This document shows, piece by piece, positions 16,261 through 24,191 of a stretch of 64,000 bases of DNA; position 1 is the stretch's first letter, and each line of letters opens with the position of its first letter. This stretch comes from Oscillospiraceae bacterium. GTDB lineage: Bacteria; Bacillota; Clostridia; Oscillospirales; Oscillospiraceae. The notes beneath the pieces are model-generated. The model ran no database searches, was not told the DNA's origin, and saw nothing but the letters and a program-made list of their open reading frames with translations. Location: positions 35,161 to 99,160 of the forward strand of contig JAISJH010000018.1 of assembly GCA_031261635.1 (NCBI GenBank), given 5' to 3'. A program made the translations under genes and the position numbers.

Positions 16261-16785
16261 CGCGCTCGGCGCGGGACGGGGAAACCACCCCGCCGCCTGC
16301 GGGCGGCACCCCTCCACAGAGGGGATAGGGGTTTGGACGTGGGGTTGCGTTTAACCTCGTCTAACCTCGCCTAAACCTCGTCTAAACCTCGTCCAACTCC
16401 CGTCCCGGCGCACCGTCTTTGCGAGCCGCGGAAATTGTAAGATACGTAGGAAGTATAGCGGCGAAGCAATCCAGTGCCGCAGTCCGCAGATACGTATGTT
16501 ACGCTCCCGGCACTGGATTGCTTCGCGCCTAAAACCTTGTGCGTATCGCAAGCCTTCCGGCGCTCGCAAAGACGGCGCGCCGTATGGCGCACCCCGCGCA
16601 CGGCGCGGTACGGTGGACAGCGCACGAGGGCGGGTTTGAAACCCGCCCCTACGTCCCACGCGTCCCCGTCCAAACCCCCGTCATTGACAATTGTCAATTA
16701 TCAATTGTCAATTGTCATAACCTCCGTCTCTGATATTTGATATTTGATAACTGCAAACTAAAAAAGAAAGGACGATTAACAAATT
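16261..16785. repeat. Intergenic repeat block between infC and rpmI
   Basis: The block is entered through the family B sequence that ends infC (16231-16260). It holds a family D module (about 16285-16330), a family A element (16414-16574), a family C hairpin (about 16626-16653), a family E stretch (about 16684-16717) and a reverse family B copy (16725-16754) just ahead of rpmI. No gene is supported. The conserved infC-rpmI-rplT operon is thus split by about 525 bp. Confidence 0.85.
16414..16574. repeat. Family A foldback element, copy 5
   Basis: The outer arms are CGTCTTTGCGAGC and GCTCGCAAAGACG. Its central part, about 80 bp from GCGGCGAAGCAATCCAGTGC, is the same as in the copy at 17526-17684. 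Confidence 0.9.
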
Positions 16786-16983
16786 ATGCCCAAGATGAAA
16801 ACCCACAGCGGCGCTAAGAAGCGCTTTAAGCTGACAAAATCCGGGCGCGTTAAACGCGCTCACGCGTATAAGCGTCATATCCTGTCTAAGAAAAGTCCTA
16901 AGCGTAAACGCGGTTTACGCGCCGGCGTGTATGCCGACGCTACCAACGAGGCTACTATCAAGAAGCTGATTCCCTATAAATAA
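16786..16983 (+). CDS. rpmI: 50S ribosomal protein L35
   Basis: The 65-residue sequence [20 protein letters not shown] and [15 protein letters not shown] is a full-length L35. It is preceded by GAAAGGACG and lies 71 bp ahead of rplT, its usual neighbour. Regulation is probably shared with infC through the L20 leader. Confidence 0.97.
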   Translation: MPKMKTHSGAKKRFKLTKSGRVKRAHAYKRHILSKKSPKRKRGLRAGVYADATNEATIKKLIPYK

Positions 16984-17054
16984 AGCGGGAGTTTGGCATA
17001 AAAATGAAAGGAGAGTAACATTTGCCTGTTCGGCAAGTGTTCAAAATAAATACT

Positions 17055-17414
17055 ATGGCACGCATTAAGGGCGCGTTGATGACGCGCAAACGCCGCAAGA
17101 AAATTATAGGACTGGCAAAAGGATACTGGGGCGCGAAATCGAAAAAGTTTAAGATGGCTAACCAGGCGGTAATGAAATCGCTCCGCTACGCCTATGTGGG
17201 ACGCAAACAGCGCAAGCGCGACTTCCGCAGGTTGTGGATTGTCCGCATAAACGCCGCCGCGAAGTTAAACGGGCTGAACTATTCTAACTTTATGCACGGC
17301 CTGAAGCTCGCGGGGATTGACCTCAACCGCAAATCCCTGTCGGAACTCGCGATACACGACGCCGCCGCGTTTACGGAACTGACCGTAGCGGCGAAAAACG
17401 CGCTCGCGAAATAA
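17055..17414 (+). CDS. rplT: 50S ribosomal protein L20 (start ambiguous)
   Basis: [20 protein letters not shown] begins canonical L20, and the 119-residue product is full length; the family autoregulates its operon. ATG 17055 has no SD in the usual place. The only SD, AAAGGAGAG (about 17009-17017), is followed at 17022 by an in-frame TTG that would add 11 residues ([11 protein letters not shown]). Between the SD and ATG 17055 is a TTGCC-TGTTC-GGCAA hairpin (17022-17036) that could bring the SD close to the ATG. I keep ATG 17055 because the L20 N-terminus is buried in the ribosome, but the TTG start is a real alternative. Confidence 0.9.
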   Translation: MARIKGALMTRKRRKKIIGLAKGYWGAKSKKFKMANQAVMKSLRYAYVGRKQRKRDFRRLWIVRINAAAKLNGLNYSNFMHGLKLAGIDLNRKSLSELAIHDAAAFTELTVAAKNALAK

Positions 17415-17758
17415 GAATCTGCGTAGGGGCGGGTTTCAAACCCGCCCTTATAGTAGCGTGTGCGATAATTTCAGAACACGCTATATAATTACCACTTCTA
17501 AAACCGACGTCCCGGCGCAGTGCGCCGTCTTTGCGAGCCGCGGTAAGGTCAAGATATATCAATGTTTAGCGGCGAAGCAATCCAGTGCCGCAGTCCGCAG
17601 ATACGTATGTTACGCTCCCGGCACTGGATTGCTTCGCGCCTAAACATTGTACGTATCTTGCGCTTCCCGGCGCTCGCAATGACGGGGGAGGGCGCGGGTT
17701 TTCAAATAAACTTAATACAAGTCAAATACACATTTCAACATTCATCGAGGAATTGTCA
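17415..17758. repeat. Intergenic repeat block between rplT and yebC
   Basis: A family C hairpin (about 17424-17449) and a family A element (17526-17684) fill the gap. The last 70 bp are AT-rich, with no clear promoter. No gene is seen. Confidence 0.8.
17526..17684. repeat. Family A foldback element, copy 6
   Basis: The outer arms are CGTCTTTGCGAGC and GCTCGCAATGACG. Its core matches the copy at 16414, so these two copies either duplicated recently or exchanged sequence. Confidence 0.9.
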
Positions 17759-18505
17759 ATGTCAGGACACTCAAAATGGAACAATATACGCGAAAAGAAG
17801 GGTAAGACCGACGCTCAGAAGGCTAAGGTGGTTACTAAGATTTCGCGCGAGATTCTTGTTGCCGCGAAAGAGGGCGGCGGGGCTAATCCCGATACTAACG
17901 GCAAGCTCCGCGACGTAATCGCCAAGGCGCGGGCTAACAACGTACCTAACGATAACATCAAGCGTCTGCTTGACAAGGCGGCGGGCGCAAATAACGCAGA
18001 GAACTACGAGGCCAATATATACGAGGGCTACGGACCCGCCGGCGTAGCGGTTATGGTTGAGACTATGACCGATAACAGGAACCGCACGGCCAGCGAAATG
18101 CGCCACCTGTTCGACAAATACGGTAGCGGTATGGGAGCGCAGAACAGCGTGTCCTGGGGCTTCGAGCGCAAAGGTTTTCTGGCGGTTACGGCGGAGGGAA
18201 CGAGCGAGGACGCTCTTATGGAACACGCCCTCGACGCGGGAGCGGACGACATAGGCGTATCGGACGGCTACGGCGAGGACGGCGACGAAACTGCTTTTGA
18301 AATTCTCACATCAGTGGAAAATTTCAGCGCGGTGCGCGACGAACTAAGCTCCAAGGGCTACAGCTTCCTAAGAGCGGAACTGGTCTACCTCCCGGGAACA
18401 ACGGTAGAAATAACCGACGACGCTGACGCGGAACGTTTCAGAAAGCTAATAGACGCGCTAGAGGACAACGACGACGTACAAAACGTGTGGGCTAACGACA
18501 GATAA
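17759..18505 (+). CDS. yebC: YebC/TACO1-family protein
   Basis: The 248-residue product begins MSGHSKWNNIREKKGKTDAQ, the family signature, and continues with GGGANPDTNGKLRDVIAKAR and YEGYGPAGVAVMVE. This family was first annotated as transcriptional regulators and later linked to translation of proline-rich stretches by ribosomes. ATG 17759 is preceded by GAGG 8 bases upstream. An upstream in-frame extension would read through a family A repeat and is rejected. The stop codon TAA begins a run of AACAAAT repeats that merges into family B. Confidence 0.95.
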   Translation: MSGHSKWNNIREKKGKTDAQKAKVVTKISREILVAAKEGGGANPDTNGKLRDVIAKARANNVPNDNIKRLLDKAAGANNAENYEANIYEGYGPAGVAVMVETMTDNRNRTASEMRHLFDKYGSGMGAQNSVSWGFERKGFLAVTAEGTSEDALMEHALDAGADDIGVSDGYGEDGDETAFEILTSVENFSAVRDELSSKGYSFLRAELVYLPGTTVEITDDADAERFRKLIDALEDNDDVQNVWANDR

Positions 18506-18690
18506 CAAATAACAAATAACAAATAACAAATAACAGATATCAAATATCAAATATCAGATGTCCGCGCGGCGGGGACGGAGGGTAGGAAGTTATGCTATAA
18601 CGCCCCCCCGCAGGGCGCAACCCCCGTCCAAACCTTCGTCTCTGATATTTGATATTTGATAACTGTTATCTGCGCTGTTATTTGCGTGCG
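18506..18690. repeat. Short B-bounded intergenic segment
   Basis: Tandem AACAAAT units lead into forward family B (to 18559). About 75 bp of GC-rich family D-like sequence follow, then reverse family B (18637-18672). The segment separates two convergent genes. Confidence 0.8.
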
Positions 18691-20304
18691 CTACCGCGCA
18701 CGTGTAACTATGAGCATACCGTTTGCGGCGGTGTCCGCGTCGTCGGAGAGGCCGTTTGCGGCTCTTATTAGGGTTTGGGTTGAGCTGTATTTTTTTGCTA
18801 TTGACCAGAGCGTGTTTTCCGGTGATACTCTTGCTAATACTAAGGACGGTACGCCCTCGAAGCTTTTTGCTTCGCCTACTGTTACCTCGGTTACAGGTTC
18901 CGCAGTTGCCGCTTCAAACCCGCGTACTTGTAGCTCTACAGGGACGCGGATTTCTATAGCGCCCGCTATCGGCGCGGCAAAGGCTTCGCCCAGTACGAGC
19001 TTGCCTGTGGCCTCGCTGTCCGCTTCAAACTCGGGGGTTTTGAAATCGACCTCTACGCGCCCCTGTATGCTTAGGCAGCGGTCGTCCTCGCCTACGTAGA
19101 GGATATCCGCCGTGAGCGTTGCTGAAAAGCCGTCATTATCGCGGCGAACGCGCCCCGGATATACGCGCACGCAGGTAACGGCGCGGGCAGGGTCGGGAAT
19201 AGGCAGCGAGGCGCGGATTGAATCCCTGTAGACCTGCTCTTTACCTAAGCCGCTGATTGTATAGCGCTCGGTTTTGCAGTCGGTTTCGTGCGAGGTGGAA
19301 TAAGCGTCCGCTATGTAGGGCGCGGCGATTTTCTGCCACACTACGGCCTGCGCCAGAATTGGTATTTCTATCAGAACTCTCGAGGCTCCGTAGCTGTCCT
19401 CGCTGGCTTCCTGAACGTAGCTTCCCGTAGGAACGAGCGTTACGTCAAAGGAGCGGTTATCGTCCTCCGCTGAAACGTCAATAATCTCTGAAAACGGCAC
19501 GGCGAAATCAGCCGACTGCAAGTCTGACGTATCTGTCGAGAGATAAACAATGCCGATGTTAGCCGTACCCTTGACGACCGCCTTAGCTCCCGCCGGCTTC
19601 GTTTCCTCGGGCGTTAGGGTAACGTTTGATTTAACAATCGAGCTGATAGGCGCTTTGCCGCTCGGCAGGGTGAGTTCCTCGGAAACGGTAAAAGGCTTTT
19701 CGCCTATATCGACGACGGGGTTAATCTCTAGGAAACCGTTTCGCACTTCGGGTTTTAGCGTTGTGCCTTTAGCGTCCGCTTTCGCGGCTTCGGGATTGTA
19801 AATGACGGCTTCGGGTCTGCCCTTAGCGTCCGCTTTTGCCGTTGCGGGGGCGGGCTTATCCTCCGGGACAGACGTTAGCGGTATCGTTCCGTTGCCGTAG
19901 GCGTCAACCTCAAACAGCAAATCCGCGCGGAACAGGAGTTTGCGCGAGTTCAGCAAACGCGCCTCAATCCCGGAGAGTTTTACAGTCGCTACAAGCCTGC
20001 TGCCGGGCGAAATTTCGCTGTTTTCGAGCGTAATCGAAAAGGGAATTTGCGTTGACAGTCCGCGCGGCTTCGCCGAACCCTCCGGCATATAAATAGCGTG
20101 AGCGCGGATAAGCCCCGAGAGCGTGACGGAACCGTCTCCCGCCTCCTTGCTTTTGAGAATTGCCGTACCGTCTGAATTGACGATAGAGAGCGCGTCCGGC
20201 AGGGAATCGGGGACAATAAGCTCCTGCGTTTCCTCCTGCGTGGCGGTCAGGTGCGCCAGTTTGCGGTAGTAATTGATATTGTTGGTTTTGAGTTTCATTT
20301 CCAT
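18691..20304 (-). CDS. SipL-like spore morphogenetic protein (DUF3794 repeats plus LysM)
   Basis: This 537-residue protein lacks a signal peptide. It contains DUF3794-type beta domains (ALSIVNSDGTAILKS; IPFSITLENSEISPGSRLVA; VTCVRVYPGRVRRDNDGFSA) and a C-terminal LysM-like motif (LARVSPENTLWSIAKKYSST and LIRAANGL). This is the layout of clostridial SipL, which binds SpoIVA and is needed for spore coat assembly. A linker around residues 150-185 carries two KADAKG units. The SD AGGAGA supports ATG 20304. It lies 66 bp after a small membrane protein gene on the same strand. It is the only sporulation-type gene in the window. Confidence 0.85.
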   Translation of the reverse strand: MEMKLKTNNINYYRKLAHLTATQEETQELIVPDSLPDALSIVNSDGTAILKSKEAGDGSVTLSGLIRAHAIYMPEGSAKPRGLSTQIPFSITLENSEISPGSRLVATVKLSGIEARLLNSRKLLFRADLLFEVDAYGNGTIPLTSVPEDKPAPATAKADAKGRPEAVIYNPEAAKADAKGTTLKPEVRNGFLEINPVVDIGEKPFTVSEELTLPSGKAPISSIVKSNVTLTPEETKPAGAKAVVKGTANIGIVYLSTDTSDLQSADFAVPFSEIIDVSAEDDNRSFDVTLVPTGSYVQEASEDSYGASRVLIEIPILAQAVVWQKIAAPYIADAYSTSHETDCKTERYTISGLGKEQVYRDSIRASLPIPDPARAVTCVRVYPGRVRRDNDGFSATLTADILYVGEDDRCLSIQGRVEVDFKTPEFEADSEATGKLVLGEAFAAPIAGAIEIRVPVELQVRGFEAATAEPVTEVTVGEAKSFEGVPSLVLARVSPENTLWSIAKKYSSTQTLIRAANGLSDDADTAANGMLIVTRAR

Positions 20305-20370
20305 AGTGTTTATTCTCCTAATCGGCGTTATATGTTAGTACAGCATACGCGCCGCTATTCGGGAGTAGAA

Positions 20371-20541
20371 CTATTTAATAAGCACAATCCCGCCGAATAC
20401 CAAGGCCGCGCCAAGCATAAACACCCACACAACAGGCGGGAGTATCAAAGCGGCGATTATAAACAGCCCTATGGCAATAATGATTATTCCGATTTTTTTG
20501 AACGGCTTACGAGGCCTGCCGCCCTTGCAGTTTCTATTCAT
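20371..20541 (-). CDS. Small membrane protein, function unknown
   Basis: This 56-residue product has a basic N-terminus (MNRNCKGGRPRKPFKKIG) followed by two closely spaced hydrophobic stretches (IIIIAIGLFIIAALILP and VFMLGAALVFGGIVLI), so it is a two-helix or hairpin membrane peptide. The start is set by AAGGAGAATAACG directly upstream. A longer in-frame version would read through a family C repeat and is rejected. It precedes the SipL-like gene, so a spore-envelope association is possible but unproven. Confidence 0.7.
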   Translation of the reverse strand: MNRNCKGGRPRKPFKKIGIIIIAIGLFIIAALILPPVVWVFMLGAALVFGGIVLIK

Positions 20542-20588
20542 CGTTATTCTCCTTATACGGTGAGTGTCAGATATGTGTTGCACACACT

Positions 20589-20662
20589 TGTAGGGGCAAC
20601 GCACCTTGCCTCGCCCGGCGGATTGCAAGGCAACCGGGCGAGGCAAGCCTCGCCCCTACAAG
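20589..20662. repeat. Family C inverted repeat pair
   Basis: GTAGGGGCAACGCACC...TGCCTCGCCCGG is followed by CCGGGCGAGGCAAGCCTCGC and CCCCTACA. It lies between the divergent small membrane protein and yggS genes. No clear sigma-A promoter for either gene was found here. Confidence 0.75.
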
Positions 20663-20715
20663 CTTGCTATGTCCCTACGCTATTATATGCCCACATAACC
20701 AAACAGGTGAACAGT

Positions 20716-21402
20716 ATGAACAATAACATCGCAGCCAACATATTACGCGTTCGCGAGAATATCGCGAACGCCGCGCTCCGCTCGGGGCGCGACCCCGCTT
20801 CCGTTAGCCTAATCGCCGCTAGTAAGACGCAGAGCGCGGAGAGCTGCCGCGAGGCTATCCTCGGCGGCGTTGACGGTTTAGGCGAAAACAGAGCGCAGGA
20901 GCTTACGGCGAAATACGCTGAGGGAGCCTACAGCGGTACGGAACTGCACTTTATCGGAAGTTTACAGCGCAATAAGGTCAACGCGCTCGTAGGCAAGGCG
21001 ACGCTTATACAGTCTGTTTCAAGCCTTTCAATAGCGGAGGCTATATCAAAGCGCGCCGCAACGCTCGGGATAATACAGCGCGTACTGCTCGAGGTCAACG
21101 TAAGCGGCGAAGCGTCCAAGAGCGGCGCGGACTACTACGCCGCGCGGGATATTTCAGAGGAAATCTCAACCTTAAAGGGGCTTCAACTTGACGGTTTTAT
21201 GGCTCTGGCGAGCCAAAACGGTAATATTTCGCAACAATTTGAAAAAATGTGTAAGATATGCCTTGACTTTAGCGCAAAAGAGGGTTATAATAGTAGATGT
21301 ATTGTGCTATCAATGGGTATGAGCGGAGATTACGAGCTTGCCGTAGAGTGCGGAGCGACAATGGTTCGCGTAGGTTCCGCGATATTCGGGAGCCGGATAT
21401 AA
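20716..21402 (+). CDS. YggS/YlmE-family pyridoxal phosphate homeostasis protein
   Basis: This 228-residue single-domain PLP-barrel protein has IAASKTQ, whose lysine is the expected PLP anchor. Other family signatures are GLGENRAQEL, LHFIGSLQRNK, VLLEVNVSGEASKSG and SMGMSGDYELAVECGATMVRVGSAIFG. The family binds PLP without a known enzymatic reaction and buffers the cofactor. ATG 20716 has AGGTGA upstream. In many Firmicutes this gene (ylmE) precedes sepF, as here, so it is part of the division-gene cluster. Confidence 0.94.
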   Translation: MNNNIAANILRVRENIANAALRSGRDPASVSLIAASKTQSAESCREAILGGVDGLGENRAQELTAKYAEGAYSGTELHFIGSLQRNKVNALVGKATLIQSVSSLSIAEAISKRAATLGIIQRVLLEVNVSGEASKSGADYYAARDISEEISTLKGLQLDGFMALASQNGNISQQFEKMCKICLDFSAKEGYNSRCIVLSMGMSGDYELAVECGATMVRVGSAIFGSRI

Positions 21403-21480
21403 ACAGGCTTCGACAAAAAACCCGCTAAACCGGCAAATTGAGAGCCAGTGAAAATTCTGAAACCTGTTAACGTAGTAAAA

Positions 21481-21497
21481 GTCAACCGTTGGTTGAC
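21481..21497 (+). promoter_or_regulatory. GTCAACC-GTT-GGTTGAC hairpin ahead of sepF
   Basis: A perfect 7-bp stem with a 3-base loop ends 21 bases before the sepF start, close to its SD (GGAGA). It could be an operator or could affect ribosome binding. A similar GTTGAC palindrome covers the -35 box at 4318. Confidence 0.4.
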
Positions 21498-21518
21498 TGA
21501 CGAATGGAGAATACAGCT

Positions 21519-22013
21519 ATGGCCGCTTGGTACGACGGAGCGCGTGATTTTATAGGGGCTTTCCTCGACCCTAAAGACAATGACGGCAGTGATGAATACG
21601 AATCGTTTTCGTCAGAGCCCGCGCGCACTCGCTCAAATATACCCGACAACATCGCGCGTGACCCGATTCAGCCGAAGCGCAATAACGAGTCGCGGGCTGT
21701 GGTGCGCGATATGCAGGTTTCGACAAGCATTAAGGTCTCGTGGTACCGTCCGACCTCGTATAACAATAACGGCGAGGTTACGGAAATCGCCGACCAGCTT
21801 CGCGAAAAACGCACGGTAATACTAAACCTCGAGGACATCAACCGCAAAGAGGACTCGCGGCGACTTTTGGACTTCCTCTGCGGGGTAGTCTACGCGCAGC
21901 AGGGCATAGTGCGTAAAATAGCCATCAACGCCTACCTCTTCGGCCCGTATAATCTCGACTTCCAGGGTAACGATATACTTACAATGATAGACGACAGCTC
22001 GAATTTTAACTAA
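21519..22013 (+). CDS. sepF: Cell division protein SepF
   Basis: This 164-residue protein has a short amphipathic N-terminus (MAAWYDGARDFIGAFLD) that would bind membrane, a variable charged linker, and the SepF beta-alpha domain (VSWYRPTSYNNNGEVTEIAD, LREKRTVILNLEDINRKED, RRLLDFLCGVVYAQQGIVRK). SepF tethers FtsZ to the membrane and shapes the septum. ATG 21519 is preferred over ATG 21504 because GGAGA sits 9 bases upstream of it. The usual neighbours ylmG and ylmH, expected between sepF and divIVA, are absent and are replaced by a repeat block. Confidence 0.93.
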   Translation: MAAWYDGARDFIGAFLDPKDNDGSDEYESFSSEPARTRSNIPDNIARDPIQPKRNNESRAVVRDMQVSTSIKVSWYRPTSYNNNGEVTEIADQLREKRTVILNLEDINRKEDSRRLLDFLCGVVYAQQGIVRKIAINAYLFGPYNLDFQGNDILTMIDDSSNFN

Positions 22014-22512
22014 GGCCTTGTACCATTGCGTATGGCAACCTGCGGCGCGTCCTTGCCCTGTCCCCGCGCACCGTATTCGTCCCGCGCAGTGTAATTCGTC
22101 CCGGCGCACCGTAACAACCGTAACAGCGGAGCGTCCTCTCCGTATCAGCGGAGCGCCCTCCCCCGTCATTGCGAAGCACCGGTAAGCTCGCGATACGTAG
22201 GGCGTTACAGGTGCGAAGCAATCCAGTGCCGGGGGGAAAACTTACTTATCTGCGGACTGCGGCACTGGATTGCTTCGCCGCTATACGTCCTACGTATCGC
22301 GGGCTTACCGCGGCTCGCAAAGACGGCGCACGGCGCCGGGACGTGGGACGGTGGACGTGGGACGTAGGACGCGGGACGTGGGACGTGGGACGCGATAACG
22401 GGCGGGACGCGTGACGGCGCAACGCGCCGGGACGATGTGGTGTCCCCTACAGAGATTGCAAAACAAATATATAACACGCGCTAACAAAACGCTGTAACGG
22501 AGGGAAGTCTAA
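22014..22512. repeat. Intergenic repeat block between sepF and divIVA
   Basis: The block contains GC-rich CGTCCCGGCGCACCGT fragments, a family A element (22164-22325), a run of short GGGACGTGGGACG units (about 22340-22390) and a short AT-rich approach to divIVA with SD GGAGGGAAG. No gene is supported. Confidence 0.8.
22164..22325. repeat. Family A foldback element, copy 7
   Basis: The outer arms are CGTCATTGCGAAGCACCGG and GGCTCGCAAAGACG. The inner arms are GCGAAGCAATCCAGTGCCGG and GGCACTGGATTGCTTCGC. Confidence 0.9.
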
Positions 22513-23295
22513 ATGCTGACACCGCAGGAAGTTCGCGACCGACAGTTTAATACGGTTCTGTTCAAAGGTTATGACGCGGGAGAAGTGAGCGAATTTCTCA
22601 AAGCCGTTTCAGAGGATTACAGCGCGTTATACAAAGACAACCAGGCCTTGAAAAGTAAACTGAAAGTCCTTGCCGATAAAGTTGAGGAATACCGCACGAC
22701 GGAGGAGCCTATGCATAAGGCTCTGCTCGCGGCGCAGAAAATCGCGGACGACCTCGAACTTTCCGCTAAGGAAAAGTACGATGAAATAGTCGAAGCCGCC
22801 GAATCGGCCGCGCGTGAGCGTATTGAAAACCTCAAACTCGACGTTCGCGACCAGGAACTTCGTTTGGACGCGGCAAAGAAAGAGACCGCCGAGTTCACTT
22901 TCGCGGCGGGGCAAATGGTATCGAAGCTTGACAGCTTCCTTAAAAACATCAATAATCTGACCTTCGTAACGGCGCAGTTCCCGCGCCCCTCCGACGAAGC
23001 CGCCGCAAAGCGCGATACTGCGAGGATAGTAGCCGCCGCCGCAACGGCGCAAATAGCAAAAGCCGAGCAGGAGGCGCACATAAAAACCGCCGAAGTCCCG
23101 GTAGTAACAAAGCCGGAACCCCCCGCACAACCCCCGGAGCCTCCCGCGCCGCCTCCACCTCCGGCACAGCCCCAAGCTGAACCTCCCGCCGCTCCCGCAC
23201 CCGCTCCCGCAGAGGTCAGCGAAGCCGCCGAGTCGCAGCCGCTTGTGGAGAACACTCGAAAATTTATCACAAGTATCCAAATAGACACGGAATGA
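22513..23295 (+). CDS. divIVA: DivIVA-domain protein
   Basis: The 260-residue protein starts MLTPQEVRDRQFNTVLFKGYDAGEV, the DivIVA lipid-binding and early coiled-coil region. A long coiled coil follows to about residue 150. The C-terminal third is rich in Pro and Ala (about 195-240), then QPLVENTRKFITSIQIDTE. DivIVA marks negatively curved membrane at division sites and poles. The Pro/Ala tail is longer than in Bacillus DivIVA. It follows sepF and precedes ileS, the conserved Firmicutes order, although large repeat blocks separate the genes. SD GGAGGG supports ATG 22513. Confidence 0.9.
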   Translation: MLTPQEVRDRQFNTVLFKGYDAGEVSEFLKAVSEDYSALYKDNQALKSKLKVLADKVEEYRTTEEPMHKALLAAQKIADDLELSAKEKYDEIVEAAESAARERIENLKLDVRDQELRLDAAKKETAEFTFAAGQMVSKLDSFLKNINNLTFVTAQFPRPSDEAAAKRDTARIVAAAATAQIAKAEQEAHIKTAEVPVVTKPEPPAQPPEPPAPPPPPAQPQAEPPAAPAPAPAEVSEAAESQPLVENTRKFITSIQIDTE

Positions 23296-23510
23296 GTTGC
23301 AGATAGCAGATAACAGATAACAGTTATCAAATATCAAATATCAGAGACGAAGGTTTGGACGTGGGTACGGCACCCCCCGCGCCTGCGGGCGCACCCCCCT
23401 CTAAAGAGGGGGGCTTTGGAGGGTTTGGTCGTGGGTCGCGGGTTTTGGACGTGGGACGTGTATTCACAAGGTAGCCATTCAAAAGTCCGTCATTGCGAAG
23501 CACCCTCCCC

Positions 23511-23690
23511 CGTCATTGCGAAGCACCGGTGAGCTTGCGATACGTACAATGTTACAGGTGCGAAGCAATCCAGTGCCGGGAGGGAAACATACGTCCTTAC
23601 GTATCGTAGAGTTTGTACGTCAACCCTGGATTGCTTCGCCGCATATCATCGGTACGTATCGCAAGTGCGGTGGCGGCTTCGCAATGACGG
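23511..23690. repeat. Family A foldback element, copy 8
   Basis: It starts CGTCATTGCGAAGCACCGG and ends GCTTCGCAATGACG. The right inner arm is the variant TCAACCCTGGATTGCTTCGC, the reverse complement of the GGGTTGA subfamily arm. Confidence 0.88.
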
Positions 23691-23718
23691 GCAGGGGCAA
23701 GCCCTGCCCTGTCCCGGC

Positions 23719-23838
23719 GCATTGCGCCGGGACGGTGGACGGGGTTACGTCGCGCACGGCGCGGGAAACCACCCCGCCGCAATGCGCCGGGACGGTGGAC
23801 GGAGTTACGTCGCGCACGGCGCGGGAAACCACCCCGCC
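23719..23838. repeat. Tandem 60-bp duplication
   Basis: Two 60-bp units (23719-23778 and 23779-23838) begin GCATTGCGCCGGGACGG and GCAATGCGCCGGGACGG and differ at only a few bases. Each contains a junction between CGCGCACGGCGCGG and family D CCACCCCGCC. Confidence 0.85.
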
Positions 23839-24191
23839 GCTACGCGGCACCCCTCCCAAGAGGGGAATTTACGGGGGAGGCTTCCGCAAGCCTACAAGCC
23901 GCAAGCCTGCAAGCCTGTAAGCCCGCAAGCCCGCAAGCCACGTGTGCGCCCCTATTCCCCTCTTGGGAGGGGTGCCGCCGCAGCGGCGGGGTGGTTCCCC
24001 CGCAGGGCGTAGCCAACGTCCAAACCCTCCAAAGCCCCCCTCTTTAGAGGGGCGGGGGGTGTCCCCCGCCCCTACGCAACCCACGTCCAAACCATCGTCT
24101 CTGATATCTGATATTTGCTAACTGTTAACTGTAATATCGTCTCTGATATTTGATATTTGCTAACTGTTATTTGAAACAACGAGGTATTGCA

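Larger units (their letters stand above)
23296..24191. repeat. Large B-bounded intergenic repeat block before ileS
   Basis: Forward family B (23297-23349) begins the block, and two reverse copies (24096-24131, 24138-24173) end it just before the ileS SD. Inside are family D modules (about 23370-23420, 23830-23870, 23955-24060), a partial family A end (23488), a full family A element (23511-23690), a 2x60 bp tandem repeat (23719-23838) and a run of short CAAGCC units (about 23883-23940). No T-box specifier or antiterminator for ileS was recognised, and no gene is supported. Confidence 0.85.

Noticed and set aside
22617-23337. Long open frames opposite divIVA
   Set aside because: They are antisense shadows of a Pro/Ala-rich coding region; the plus-strand gene has an SD and a recognised domain.
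23960-24175. Possible T-box leader before ileS (GGGGTGGTTCCCCCGC resembles the T-box antiterminator sequence)
   Set aside because: The sequence is a family D module found at many unrelated loci; no specifier loop or T-box core is seen.
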